Shown piece by piece: positions 15,370-24,316 of a stretch of 64,000 bases of DNA; position 1 is the first letter of the stretch, and each line of letters opens with the position of its first letter. The DNA comes from Imperialibacter sp040222815 (GTDB lineage: Bacteria > Bacteroidota > Bacteroidia > Cytophagales > Cyclobacteriaceae). The notes beneath the pieces were generated by a model, which saw only the letters and a program-made list of their open reading frames with translations, was not told the DNA's origin and did no database searches. The DNA lies in NCBI RefSeq assembly GCF_040222815.1, contig NZ_JAVKCH010000048.1:310001-374000 (forward strand), written 5' to 3'. A program made the translations under genes and the position numbers.

Positions 15370-16275
15370 ATGCATCCACAAGCGACGTTCCATGAGAAAG
15401 TTACCATTCTGGCTATTGGTCTGAAGGGGCTGATGTGCCTGAAGTCAATCGATCCGAACAACCTCGACATTATCAACGGTGTGGTGATCGGTAGCGACAA
15501 AGGAGTTGTCAACGATTATTCAAGAGAGATTCAAGTCTATTGTGAATCCAATGGATTGAGGTTTTCGACACGGACGAGCAGCCAGCAGCTACTGGAGAGT
15601 TCCAGGTACGTTGTCGCTATCGGCTGGAGGTGGATGGTGAAAGTATCTAATAATCAGGAGCTGATCGTTTTCCATGACTCGCTATTGCCTAAGTACCGTG
15701 GATTTAACCCACTGGTTTCTGCACTGATCAACGGCGAAAAAGAGATAGGAGTAACATGTCTTTTGGGTTCAGACGAATATGACAGGGGAGAAATAATAAG
15801 TCAATATCGCAGCAAAATTGACTACCCTATCAAGATTCAGGAGGCTATTGAACTAGTGTCAGAAGGATATGCTTCTCTTTTTTCGGACCTGTTAAATGCT
15901 GTAAAAGCCTCACAGGGGCTGCATCATTTGAAACAGAACGAAGAAGAGGCTACGTACTCAGTTTGGCGGGATGAGGAGGATTACAGAATTTACTGGCAAG
16001 AGTCCTCGAATAAGATAAAACGATTCATTGACGCAGTAGGATATCCCTATAAAGGAGCGAGGGCCACTTTGGGAGATCAGGAAATAATCATAGTCGATGC
16101 TGAAGTCGCTCAGCCCTACTTTGTTGAAAACAGAGGCGTTGGTAAAGTGCTATTTAAGGACGGCGAGTTGCCGACGGTTATTTGTGGAGAGGGACTTCTG
16201 AAAATTAATAAAATTGCTGGCACCGACGGGCAGCCGTTGAGCTTTCCGAAAAACTTCAGATATAGGTTTAAATGA
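15370..16275 (+). CDS. Sugar N-formyltransferase-like protein
   Basis: A 301-residue member of the formyltransferase fold (methionyl-tRNA formyltransferase/ArnA N-domain/sugar N-formyltransferases using N10-formyl-THF). The signature SLLPKYRG is present at residues 104-111 with His102 and Asp138 (DEYDRGEI), two of the three catalytic residues. The usual Asn two residues before the His is Val100 here. The substitution may be normal for this subgroup or may mean altered activity. ATG 15370, four bases after the sulfotransferase stop, is preferred to ATG 15322 inside that gene. It sits directly before wecE, so the amine made by WecE is the likely acceptor. Confidence 0.72.
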   Translation: MHPQATFHEKVTILAIGLKGLMCLKSIDPNNLDIINGVVIGSDKGVVNDYSREIQVYCESNGLRFSTRTSSQQLLESSRYVVAIGWRWMVKVSNNQELIVFHDSLLPKYRGFNPLVSALINGEKEIGVTCLLGSDEYDRGEIISQYRSKIDYPIKIQEAIELVSEGYASLFSDLLNAVKASQGLHHLKQNEEEATYSVWRDEEDYRIYWQESSNKIKRFIDAVGYPYKGARATLGDQEIIIVDAEVAQPYFVENRGVGKVLFKDGELPTVICGEGLLKINKIAGTDGQPLSFPKNFRYRFK

Positions 16276-17423
16276 CGATAACTATCCCTTTTAATAAGCC
16301 TTACCTGACAGGTAAGGAAGTTCACTACATTTATCAGGCGGTGTACTCTGGGAAAATTTCCGGAAACGGAGATTTCACAAAAAAGTGCCACGACTTTTTC
16401 CAGAGCCAATATGATTTTAAAAAATGCCTGCTAACGACCAGCTGCACGGATGCACTTGAAATGGCTGCCATACTTGCCGACATCCAGCCAGGTGATGAGG
16501 TTATCATCCCATCCTACACTTTTGTGTCAACTGCCAATGCGTTTGCATTAAGGGGAGCAAGCATTGTTTTCGCTGACTCCAGAGCGGATCACCCGGGATT
16601 AAATGAAGCTGACATCGAGAAGCTCATCACGCCTAAAACAAAGGTTATTGTGCCGGTTCATTACGCAGGGGTTTCATGTGACATGGATACTGTAATGGAT
16701 TTGGCAACGAAACACAACCTGATTGTGATTGAGGATGCCGCACAGGCAATCGATTCTTTTTATACGAACAAGCATGGGAAAAAACAACCCCTCGGCTCGA
16801 TAGGGCATATGTCGGCCTTTTCTTTTCATGAGACCAAGAACATCATAGCCGGCGAGGGGGGTATGCTAGTGGTAAACGATGAGAGGTTTGCTGCCAGATC
16901 GGAAATTATTTGGGAAAAAGGCACCAATAGATCGGCATTTTTCAGGGGAGAAGTGAATAAATATGGATGGGTCGATATCGGTTCTTCATTTCTTCCTTCC
17001 GAAGTAACAGCGGCATTCTTATATGCTCAGCTGGAGCACCTCAGGGACATCCAAAACAAACGGCACTCACTTTGGCAGCTCTATCTGGAGCTTTTTAGCT
17101 CTTCCGGATTAAATGATGTTTATTCAACACCCATCATCCCCACTTATGCCAGCAACAATGCGCACATGTTTTATATTTTATGTCCCGATTTTGAACATAG
17201 GCAAGGCCTTATTCAGTTTCTTAAAGAAAAAGGTATCTTATCAGTTTTCCACTACCTAAGCCTGCATCAGAGTCCGTTTTTTAAAGGGAAATACAACGGA
17301 GCGAAACTTGAAAAGAGTGATGAATACGCTGATACATTGCTTAGACTTCCCTTTTTTAATGAACTGAAAACCAAAGAAGTGGAGTTTATCGTGAAATCTA
17401 TCGCTGAATTCAATGGGTATTGA
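16272..17423 (+). CDS. wecE: dTDP-4-amino-4,6-dideoxygalactose transaminase (WecE/RffA)
   Basis: A 383-residue DegT-family aminotransferase with the WecE fingerprint: IPFNKPYLTGKE at the N-terminus, SGNGDFTKKC, and SCTDALEMAAIL. Lys189 (FSFHETKNIIAGEGG) binds PLP; Asp155 (VIEDAAQAID) pairs with the pyridine nitrogen. The enzyme turns dTDP-4-keto-6-deoxyglucose into dTDP-Fuc4N with glutamate as amino donor. It overlaps the formyltransferase upstream by 4 bases and the GT56-like transferase downstream by 11. The three together suggest synthesis and transfer of an N-formylated or N-acylated Fuc4N. Confidence 0.88.
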   Translation: MTITIPFNKPYLTGKEVHYIYQAVYSGKISGNGDFTKKCHDFFQSQYDFKKCLLTTSCTDALEMAAILADIQPGDEVIIPSYTFVSTANAFALRGASIVFADSRADHPGLNEADIEKLITPKTKVIVPVHYAGVSCDMDTVMDLATKHNLIVIEDAAQAIDSFYTNKHGKKQPLGSIGHMSAFSFHETKNIIAGEGGMLVVNDERFAARSEIIWEKGTNRSAFFRGEVNKYGWVDIGSSFLPSEVTAAFLYAQLEHLRDIQNKRHSLWQLYLELFSSSGLNDVYSTPIIPTYASNNAHMFYILCPDFEHRQGLIQFLKEKGILSVFHYLSLHQSPFFKGKYNGAKLEKSDEYADTLLRLPFFNELKTKEVEFIVKSIAEFNGY

Positions 17424-18621
17424 GGATATTTCAATTGCCCACGTTTGCCAGGATGAAAAGTTCATAGATGGAGCCTTTCACTCTTTCGATTTGGCCTTTC
17501 CCGGGCAAAATAAATTTTATGTGCTTGTCCCCCCCGGGGCACAAAACATAAGATATATCAGGAAGGCTTCAAACCTCACAAAGGTTGTTATTGACGGGGC
17601 TGAAGTCGAGCTATTATTGAAAGTTTGTGAACAACATACCCTGGTGGTTCTCCATGGGATTACTCATAGTATAGCACTTTTGATTGAGAAGTTTGATAAA
17701 CCGGAAAAATTTGTGTGGCTCATTTTGGGAGCCGAAATGTATCAAAATCAACACATATATGCTGGAAGGTTGTTAGGAGAATTAACCACAAAGCTGCGGA
17801 GGCACTCTGCTGGAAAGGTTGGCCTGACAGAGTTCTTGAGGGACATTTATAGAAGAGTAAAGTACAGAAGCCTGGCCATTTCCCAGATATCAATGGAGGA
17901 GCAGCTGGAAGATATTGCCAGGTCAATTGGAAGGATAAAATGCTGTGCATCTTTATTGAAGGAAGAGTTCGAATACCTGGAAAGTCGGCAGAAATTGGCG
18001 GATGACGCCTGCTATTTACCTTTTACTTTTTACCCGATAGAGTATTTTATCGGCAAGGCCACGGAGGCTAGTGTTGTGCCACCTAGTGGAGAGAATATAT
18101 TGATCGGCAATTCGGCATCGTATACCAACAACCACTTAGAGGTATTCGAAAAGCTGCAGAGCTTCGATTTGAGAGGAAGAAAACTGATTACTCCCTTAAG
18201 TTACGGAGATCCTCAATATATAAAGGCTATCAGTAAAATTGGATACCGGCAGTTTCCAAATAATTTTCATCCCCTGACAGAGTTTTTGACGATCGAGAGC
18301 TACAACGAGATACTATCATCTTGCAGCATTGTTATCATGAATCACTATCGACAGCAAGGTATAGGAAACATTCTGTCGACGATATATTTCGGATGCAAGG
18401 TTTACTTAAGCGAAGAGAGTATACTTTACTCTTTTTTACGAAGAATCGGGTGTCTTGTTTTTTCAGTTGAGAGCGATTTAAATGCAGGAAATAGCGAAAC
18501 ACTCAAGCCACTAACTCTACCCGACATTGAATATAACCGTGAGATATTAATTGCCGAGATTTCGTCAGACAAAATAGTCTCACGTCTTCGCAAGGGAGTT
18601 AACGACTATCTACATTCCTAA
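17413..18621 (+). CDS. Fuc4NAc-transferase-like glycosyltransferase (GT56, WecF family)
   Basis: A 402-residue protein whose C-terminal half carries the GT56 pattern: GNSASYTNNHLEV near residue 235, ITPLSYGDPQYI, then RQQGIGNILSTIYFGCKVYL. In enterobacteria WecF transfers Fuc4NAc from dTDP to the lipid III precursor of enterobacterial common antigen. Its position directly after wecE argues for the same donor here. The N-terminal half is diverged and about 50 residues longer than E. coli WecF. The ATG lies inside the wecE stop region, implying coupling. Confidence 0.78.
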   Translation: MGIEDISIAHVCQDEKFIDGAFHSFDLAFPGQNKFYVLVPPGAQNIRYIRKASNLTKVVIDGAEVELLLKVCEQHTLVVLHGITHSIALLIEKFDKPEKFVWLILGAEMYQNQHIYAGRLLGELTTKLRRHSAGKVGLTEFLRDIYRRVKYRSLAISQISMEEQLEDIARSIGRIKCCASLLKEEFEYLESRQKLADDACYLPFTFYPIEYFIGKATEASVVPPSGENILIGNSASYTNNHLEVFEKLQSFDLRGRKLITPLSYGDPQYIKAISKIGYRQFPNNFHPLTEFLTIESYNEILSSCSIVIMNHYRQQGIGNILSTIYFGCKVYLSEESILYSFLRRIGCLVFSVESDLNAGNSETLKPLTLPDIEYNREILIAEISSDKIVSRLRKGVNDYLHS

Positions 18622-18624
18622 AGA

Positions 18625-19728
18625 ATGCAAATGAACTTTACAATTATCGCCGGGGCAAGACCCAACTTCATAAAGATTGCCCCTATTATACACGCAATAC
18701 AGCAGAACAATGATCGTGAAGAAAGGGATAAGATTCGTTTTAGACTGATTCATACCGGACAGCACTATGATGCCAAAATGAGTGACACCTTTTTTCAGGA
18801 GTTGAACATCCCTGAGCCAAGCGATAATTTAGGGTGCGGCGGTGGATCTCAGGCAGAACAGACGGCTGCGATTATGATCGCTTTTGAAAGAGATTTGATC
18901 CTGCATCCGGCAGATCTTGTAGTAGTGGTAGGCGATGTAACTTCTACCCTGGCTTGTTCTATCGTTGCAAAAAAGCAGGGAATAAAGGTTGCCCATGTGG
19001 AGGCAGGCATCAGGTCTTACGACCTCACCATGCCCGAAGAAATTAACCGCATGGTGACGGACAGCATTACCGATTATTTTTTTACCACAAGCACAACGGC
19101 CAATGGTAACCTGTTGAAGGCGGGGGTCGCCGAAAACAATATTTTCTTTGTAGGCAACGTGATGATCGACACGCTGCTGGCCAACAAACAAAGATTCAGG
19201 CAACCGCCTGTATGGGGGGAGGCCGGGCTGCAAAAACAGCAATACCTGGTACTAACGCTTCACAGGCCATCCAATGTGGATGAAGGGCAAAAGCTAATGC
19301 AGTTGATTGATACCATTATTGCCAACACCCATGGATTACCGATCATTTTCCCTATCCATCCACGCACAAAATCTATTTTCCACGCACTCGGTGTTTTGCC
19401 AGAAAACCTGCACATCATCGACCCGCTGGGCTATCTGGAGTTCAACTATCTGGTGCAGCATAGCAAGGCGGTCGTCACCGATTCGGGAGGCATTACCGAG
19501 GAAACGACCGTTATGGGTGTGCCCTGCCTCACCCTGAGGAACAGCACCGAACGACCCGAAACCGTGGCCATAGGCACGAACGAGCTCGTCGGAACTCAGC
19601 CCGAGGCCATTGTGGAGGCACTCGGGCGGTTGTTTGCTGGTAACTGGAAGAAAGGAGGCATCCCGGAATTGTGGGATGGAAAAGCAGCCGACAGAATAGT
19701 TGATCTACTGGTCAGGTTACATGCATAG
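18625..19728 (+). CDS. wecB: UDP-N-acetylglucosamine 2-epimerase, non-hydrolysing (WecB)
   Basis: A 367-residue GT-B fold epimerase giving UDP-ManNAc from UDP-GlcNAc. Diagnostic stretches are GARPNFIKIAPI, HTGQHYDAKMSDTF, VEAGIRSYDLTMPEEINR and the UDP-binding TDSGGITEETTVMGVPC with RNSTERPET. Length is normal. With a HexNAc dehydrogenase already in the locus, ManNAc or ManNAcA may be a component of the polymer. Alternatively, it could be a paralogue acting on a 6-deoxy-HexNAc, as WbjD/FnlC do. ATG at 18625, three bases after the preceding stop; it overlaps the next gene. Confidence 0.85.
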   Translation: MQMNFTIIAGARPNFIKIAPIIHAIQQNNDREERDKIRFRLIHTGQHYDAKMSDTFFQELNIPEPSDNLGCGGGSQAEQTAAIMIAFERDLILHPADLVVVVGDVTSTLACSIVAKKQGIKVAHVEAGIRSYDLTMPEEINRMVTDSITDYFFTTSTTANGNLLKAGVAENNIFFVGNVMIDTLLANKQRFRQPPVWGEAGLQKQQYLVLTLHRPSNVDEGQKLMQLIDTIIANTHGLPIIFPIHPRTKSIFHALGVLPENLHIIDPLGYLEFNYLVQHSKAVVTDSGGITEETTVMGVPCLTLRNSTERPETVAIGTNELVGTQPEAIVEALGRLFAGNWKKGGIPELWDGKAADRIVDLLVRLHA

Positions 19729-20842
19729 GAAGAAAATACTGATTGTTTCCAATGGTTTTTACCCCGAGATTTCCCCCCGGTCTTTCAGGGCAACTGAGCT
19801 CGCCAAAGAGTTTGCAAGACAAGGTCACCAGGTAAAAGTAATTTCACATGAAAGGGGTGACGTGCGGGAATTTTCGGCCGGGAATGGTTTTAGCTTTCAG
19901 GACATGGGGCCAATGTCGTGGCCCAAACCAGCTGTGTCAGGAACAGGATTGAAGAGGCTTTTTTCCAGGGTAATCGTTCGCCTCACAACATTACTATTCG
20001 AGTATCCAAATATTCAACTCCTTTTTCTTGTTAATAGGGCACTGGCAAAGGAGTCAGGATTTGACCTGCTCATTTCTGTGGCCGTGCCTTATCCGATCCA
20101 CTGGGGGGTGGCCTGGTTCAGAAGTAGCAAGCATCCGGTAGCAACCACCTGGGTAGCAGATTGCGGCGATCCCTATATGGGACAGGAGAATGATACTTTC
20201 AAAGCGCCTTTTTACTTTGGATGGGTGGAGAAGTGGTTTTGCCGGAAGGCAGATTACCTGAGTGTGCCTACTAAAGGATCTATAGGCGGTTACTACCCGG
20301 AGTTTCACTATAAAATAAAAGTGATTCCTCAGGGATTCCGTTTTGAAGATTACCAAATGGCTGATTTCAAACCATCTGAAAAAGTTATTTTTGGCTATGG
20401 GGGTATGTTTATTCCGGGTAAGAGAGATCCGAAAGAATTGATAGAATTTCTGCTGACTGTAGAAGAGGAATATCAGTTTGAATTTCATATCTACACAAGT
20501 ACGCCGCAATGGGTGTTGCCCTATATTGCTGGCTCAAAAAGTATTTTTGTACATAGTGTCGTGGGCCGAACCGAACTGATGCATGAGTATTCAAGAATGG
20601 ATTTTCTTGTTAATTTCACCAACATCGGAACCTCCCAAACGCCCAGTAAACTCATTGATTACGCTATCTTGGGTAAGCCCATCCTCAATGTGGTAACTGG
20701 AGAGCTACGATTAGCTGATGTATTATCTTTTCTTAATCGGGACTTCAGCAACTCTTTTGTCGTAACCGACCGTGAGCAATACAGAATTGAAAATGTAGCG
20801 CAGCTTTTTTTAAATCTGATCGATGAGAAGAGAAAAAGATAA
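19721..20842 (+). CDS. Glycosyltransferase, GT4-like
   Basis: A 373-residue protein with a GT-B style N-terminus (KKILIVSNGFYPEISPRS, then ATELAKEFARQGHQV) and a C-terminal donor domain with KVIFGYGGMFIPGKRDP and SQTPSKLIDYAILGKPIL. It resembles WfgS/WcaI-like enzymes more than typical GT4 with the EGFG motif. ATG 19721 is preferred to TTG 19700 because the family begins at the first beta strand. It overlaps wecB by 8 bases and the polymerase-like gene by 20. Confidence 0.75.
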   Translation: MHRKKILIVSNGFYPEISPRSFRATELAKEFARQGHQVKVISHERGDVREFSAGNGFSFQDMGPMSWPKPAVSGTGLKRLFSRVIVRLTTLLFEYPNIQLLFLVNRALAKESGFDLLISVAVPYPIHWGVAWFRSSKHPVATTWVADCGDPYMGQENDTFKAPFYFGWVEKWFCRKADYLSVPTKGSIGGYYPEFHYKIKVIPQGFRFEDYQMADFKPSEKVIFGYGGMFIPGKRDPKELIEFLLTVEEEYQFEFHIYTSTPQWVLPYIAGSKSIFVHSVVGRTELMHEYSRMDFLVNFTNIGTSQTPSKLIDYAILGKPILNVVTGELRLADVLSFLNRDFSNSFVVTDREQYRIENVAQLFLNLIDEKRKR

Positions 20843-22046
20843 CGCCTTGCTGTTTCTGTTGTTGAACCCATTTCTGGGGTTTGTGCACGCTTTCAAATAC
20901 AACCACGAAAAATGGTCAGTGAATGCGGTTTGGCTGTTCGTTATTTTTTATGGCTTCACCATGGCCAAGCCGGAGGGCATGGATTCCAGCCGTTATGTTC
21001 AACGACTTAAGAACAGTTATTATTCCAGCAGCTGGGAAAGTTTTGCCGGCGGTTTTTATACAGAGGAGGGTGCGCAAGTGGATTTATATGAGCCTACGGT
21101 GATCTTTTTGATGTCCCGATTTACAGACAGTGGGGACTTGCTTTTTGCCGTATTTGGGCTGGTGTTTGGGTATTTTTATTCACGAAACCTGTGGATGGTG
21201 CTCCGATGTGTGCCTGGGCAAATGACTACCTTTTTATGGATAATCTTTTTATCCTTTGCTTTAATAATTCCATTTTGGCACATGAATGGTGTAAGAATGT
21301 GGACAGCAGCCCATGTTTTTGCCTTCGGGGTACTGAATCATATTCTATACCAAAAACGAAACGCTTTCATTTTTATAGCTTTATCAGTGCTGTTTCATTT
21401 TTCGTTTGTCATTCCAGTTGTTTTATTTTTCTGTTTCCGGTTTTTTCGACTGGGTTGGCCACTGCTCTACTATGCTTATATATTTTCTTTTGCGGTTTCC
21501 GAATTGAATGTTGGGGCGTTAAGAGAGCTGATGCTGGCTTACTCGCCGGAGTTTTTAATTCCCAGAGTTCAAAGTTATACAGGGGAGGTATACATCGACA
21601 AAGTCAATGAAACAATGCAGGGGGCAAGTTTTCATATCATATACTATCGAAAAGTGATTGTTTGGACAATCGTCATATTTTTTTCCTTCATTTTTTTTAA
21701 ACGGGTTAAGAATCTGGTCACCTACCCCTACCTCAAAGACTTGTTTGCCATTTCACTGATTATTTTGTCGTTTGGTAACATCGCATCGCTAGTGCCTTCA
21801 GGTGGCAGGTTCCTGAGTATAGGCCAGCTATTTGCCTTTGCCTTTATATTTCTTTACCTGAAAACAGCTGCTCCTGACAAGTTCAGGTTTTGGTTCCGTT
21901 ATGCGAGTTACCCAATGCTTTTTCTTTTTCTGATTGTAAGCCTCCGCATTTCGCTGGAAACAATCACTGTCATGAGCGTTTTGGGAAACCCTGTTTTTGC
22001 ATTGCTTATAGACCTTCATATACCTATCATTTCATTGTTCAACTAA
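20823..22046 (+). CDS. EpsG/Wzy-like polysaccharide polymerase, multi-pass membrane protein
   Basis: A 407-residue protein with about ten hydrophobic segments. The second segment is followed by a loop with GMDSSRYVQRLK and there is an early FKYNHEKWSV. EpsG-family proteins have this form and are thought to be the Wzy polymerases that join repeat units in the periplasm. It is the only Wzy candidate in the window and so the natural partner of the Wzx at 11146. The ATG lies inside the preceding gene. Polymerases are recognised mainly by topology, so the call is moderately firm. Confidence 0.72.
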   Translation: MRREKDNALLFLLLNPFLGFVHAFKYNHEKWSVNAVWLFVIFYGFTMAKPEGMDSSRYVQRLKNSYYSSSWESFAGGFYTEEGAQVDLYEPTVIFLMSRFTDSGDLLFAVFGLVFGYFYSRNLWMVLRCVPGQMTTFLWIIFLSFALIIPFWHMNGVRMWTAAHVFAFGVLNHILYQKRNAFIFIALSVLFHFSFVIPVVLFFCFRFFRLGWPLLYYAYIFSFAVSELNVGALRELMLAYSPEFLIPRVQSYTGEVYIDKVNETMQGASFHIIYYRKVIVWTIVIFFSFIFFKRVKNLVTYPYLKDLFAISLIILSFGNIASLVPSGGRFLSIGQLFAFAFIFLYLKTAAPDKFRFWFRYASYPMLFLFLIVSLRISLETITVMSVLGNPVFALLIDLHIPIISLFN

Positions 22047-22047
22047 G

Positions 22048-23169
22048 GTGATACGGAAACTTCTCAGAAATCTTTCGAATTTGCCCGGCTGGCGTACACG
22101 CAGGAAGATCGTGATAGTGGAGTCCGACGATTGGGGAAGTGTGAGGATGCCTTCCCTCAATATTCTTGCAAAGCTCAAATCTAGCGGGCTTGACATGGAA
22201 TCAGGGGATTCTGCCAGGTACAATCAGAATGACACGCTAGCTTCGGTAGCGGATTTATCAGCACTTTTTGACGTTCTTTTAAGTGTTAAAGATAGCAATG
22301 GAAGGCCGTTGGTATTCACGCCGGTGAGCCTCACGGCCAATCCTGATTTTGGAAAAATCCGGGAGTCTGGTTTCAGCCAGTATTTTTTTGAGACGCTACC
22401 GGCTACGTTCAACCGTTTTGGATTAAGTAATGCATTGGAGCTATGGAAAGAGGGAATTGATAAGGGAATATTTATTCCTCAATTTCATGGAAGGGAACAC
22501 CTGAATGTTGCCGCATGGATGAGGGCCTTGCAGGAAAACGACCGGGAGACGAGGCAGGCATTTGACTTGGGTGTCTGGGGATATACCAACAAAAATCGGT
22601 TTAACGTAATGTATCAGGCTGCATTTGACCTTGAGTTAGCAAGCGACCTGGAAAGCCAAAGTGAAATTTTATCAAGTGGGCTGGATTTGTTTCAGCAACA
22701 ATGGGGATTCAAGGCAAGCTATTTTGTGCCCCCAAACGGCCCATTGAACAACTCGCTGGAGAACGTTATTGCCAGAAAAGGATTGTCATATATTTCCTCG
22801 CCTAAAATACAAATTGAGCCTTTGGGAGGTGGAGTCACGAAACGAAACTTCAGGTGGTTAGGAAAGAAAAACAAATGGGGACAGTCATACATCACACGCA
22901 ACTGCTTTTTTGAACCGAGCATTCCCGGCACTGATTGGGTTGGATCCTGCCTGAGAGACATATCAATTGCATTTCGCTGGCAAAAACCCGCTGTAATAAG
23001 TACACATAGAGTGAACTTTATCGGCGGACTAAATGAATCAAATCGCAAAAATGGTGTGGAGGCGTTTCACAGACTTGCAAGGCAAATAATTTCGATGTGG
23101 CCTGAAGTTGAATTTATGACGTCCACGGAGTTGGGTCGGCTAATGGATAGCGACAGGGCAACCGAATAA
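22048..23169 (+). CDS. Polysaccharide deacetylase-like metalloprotein, first of a tandem pair
   Basis: A 373-residue protein of a family annotated in Bacteroidota as polysaccharide (de)acetylase. Likely metal ligands resemble a CE4-like site: VIVESDDWG (Asp-Asp, near residue 27), QFHGREHLN (His-x3-His, near residue 148) and STHRVNF near residue 317. No signal peptide is evident, so it may act on a lipid-linked or nucleotide-linked sugar in the cytoplasm. GTG start at 22048, one base after the polymerase-like stop. The next gene is a clear paralogue sharing all three motifs. Reaction inferred from fold only. Confidence 0.65.
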   Translation: MIRKLLRNLSNLPGWRTRRKIVIVESDDWGSVRMPSLNILAKLKSSGLDMESGDSARYNQNDTLASVADLSALFDVLLSVKDSNGRPLVFTPVSLTANPDFGKIRESGFSQYFFETLPATFNRFGLSNALELWKEGIDKGIFIPQFHGREHLNVAAWMRALQENDRETRQAFDLGVWGYTNKNRFNVMYQAAFDLELASDLESQSEILSSGLDLFQQQWGFKASYFVPPNGPLNNSLENVIARKGLSYISSPKIQIEPLGGGVTKRNFRWLGKKNKWGQSYITRNCFFEPSIPGTDWVGSCLRDISIAFRWQKPAVISTHRVNFIGGLNESNRKNGVEAFHRLARQIISMWPEVEFMTSTELGRLMDSDRATE

Positions 23170-23179
23170 TTTGAAGGGA

Positions 23180-24316
23180 ATGGCAAGCTATCTGACAACT
23201 GTACTGAAAAGATGGAAATCGAGAATGAACGCTGCCCGGGTAAACGCCCCCGGCGTTCGTTTGAAAGCCAGGATCATCGTGATCGAGTCAGACGATTGGG
23301 GAGCCATCCGGACGCCATCGGTGGAGGTATTGAGAAAGTTTGAGGCTGCCGGAATGGACATATCATCAAGTATCTACAGGAGCGATGCCCTGGCCAGCGA
23401 GCAGGACCTGGATCTCTTTTTTAATGCGCTGCAGGCTGTGAGAAACAGCCAGGGAGAAGCCGTGAAGGTAACTGCCAATACCATCATGGCCAATCCTGAT
23501 TTTGATAGAATAAGGCAGGACAATTTCGAGCAATATCACTTCGAGCCCTTCACCACGACACTTGAGAAATACCCTCAGCACGGTAAGTCTTTTGCCAAAT
23601 GGCAACAAGCGATGACATCTGACATTTTTCGGCCGCAATTTCATGGCCGGGAACATCTCAACATCAACCGGTGGATGAAGAGACTACAATCGGGTGACGA
23701 CAAGGTGCGCTTTTGCTTCGACCAGCGTACCACATTTTCGGGGGAGGGGGACTATAGCTTCATGGAAGCTTTCGATTGGGATCACCGGGATGACATTGCT
23801 ACACATCGGGAAATCATCTCCGACGGGCTTGACATGTTTGAGAAAATATTTGGCTTTCGTTCAAAGTCCTTCATTGCTCCCTGCTACAATTGGGATCCTG
23901 CGCTTGACACTGAATTTTCAAAATTGGGTATAGAAGTGTTGCAGGGTACCAGAAGACAGCTCGTGCCTACGGGGCAATTTGATCAGTATACCGACAAGGT
24001 TCATTTTTTTGGTGAGCGCCAAAGTGGGTGCCCTCGCTATAACGTACGCAACTGTTTTTTTGAACCCACCATGAATCCTGCCAAAGACTGGGTGGATAGC
24101 TGCCTGGCGGAAATCAGTGCCGCCTTTACTTTTCAAAAGCCTGCCGTCATCTGCTCCCACAGGGTCAACTATATTGGGTTTATTGACGAAAGAAACCGTG
24201 ATAGGGGATTGAAGGAACTCACCAGGCTATTGAAGGCGGTGGTGAAAAAATGGCCGGAAGTAAAATTTATGTTTACCGATCAGCTGGCTGATCAAATGGC
24301 AAAAAACAATGGTTAA
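23180..24316 (+). CDS. Polysaccharide deacetylase-like metalloprotein, second of the pair
   Basis: A 378-residue paralogue of the preceding protein, with VIESDDWGAIRTPS, FRPQFHGREHLNINRWM, VRNCFFEP and CSHRVNYIG in the same order. ATG 23180 is chosen; TTG 23171 is in frame and possible. Keeping two copies with identical putative metal motifs suggests two different substrate positions or acetyl groups. The CapA-like gene begins inside its stop region. Confidence 0.65.
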   Translation: MASYLTTVLKRWKSRMNAARVNAPGVRLKARIIVIESDDWGAIRTPSVEVLRKFEAAGMDISSSIYRSDALASEQDLDLFFNALQAVRNSQGEAVKVTANTIMANPDFDRIRQDNFEQYHFEPFTTTLEKYPQHGKSFAKWQQAMTSDIFRPQFHGREHLNINRWMKRLQSGDDKVRFCFDQRTTFSGEGDYSFMEAFDWDHRDDIATHREIISDGLDMFEKIFGFRSKSFIAPCYNWDPALDTEFSKLGIEVLQGTRRQLVPTGQFDQYTDKVHFFGERQSGCPRYNVRNCFFEPTMNPAKDWVDSCLAEISAAFTFQKPAVICSHRVNYIGFIDERNRDRGLKELTRLLKAVVKKWPEVKFMFTDQLADQMAKNNG

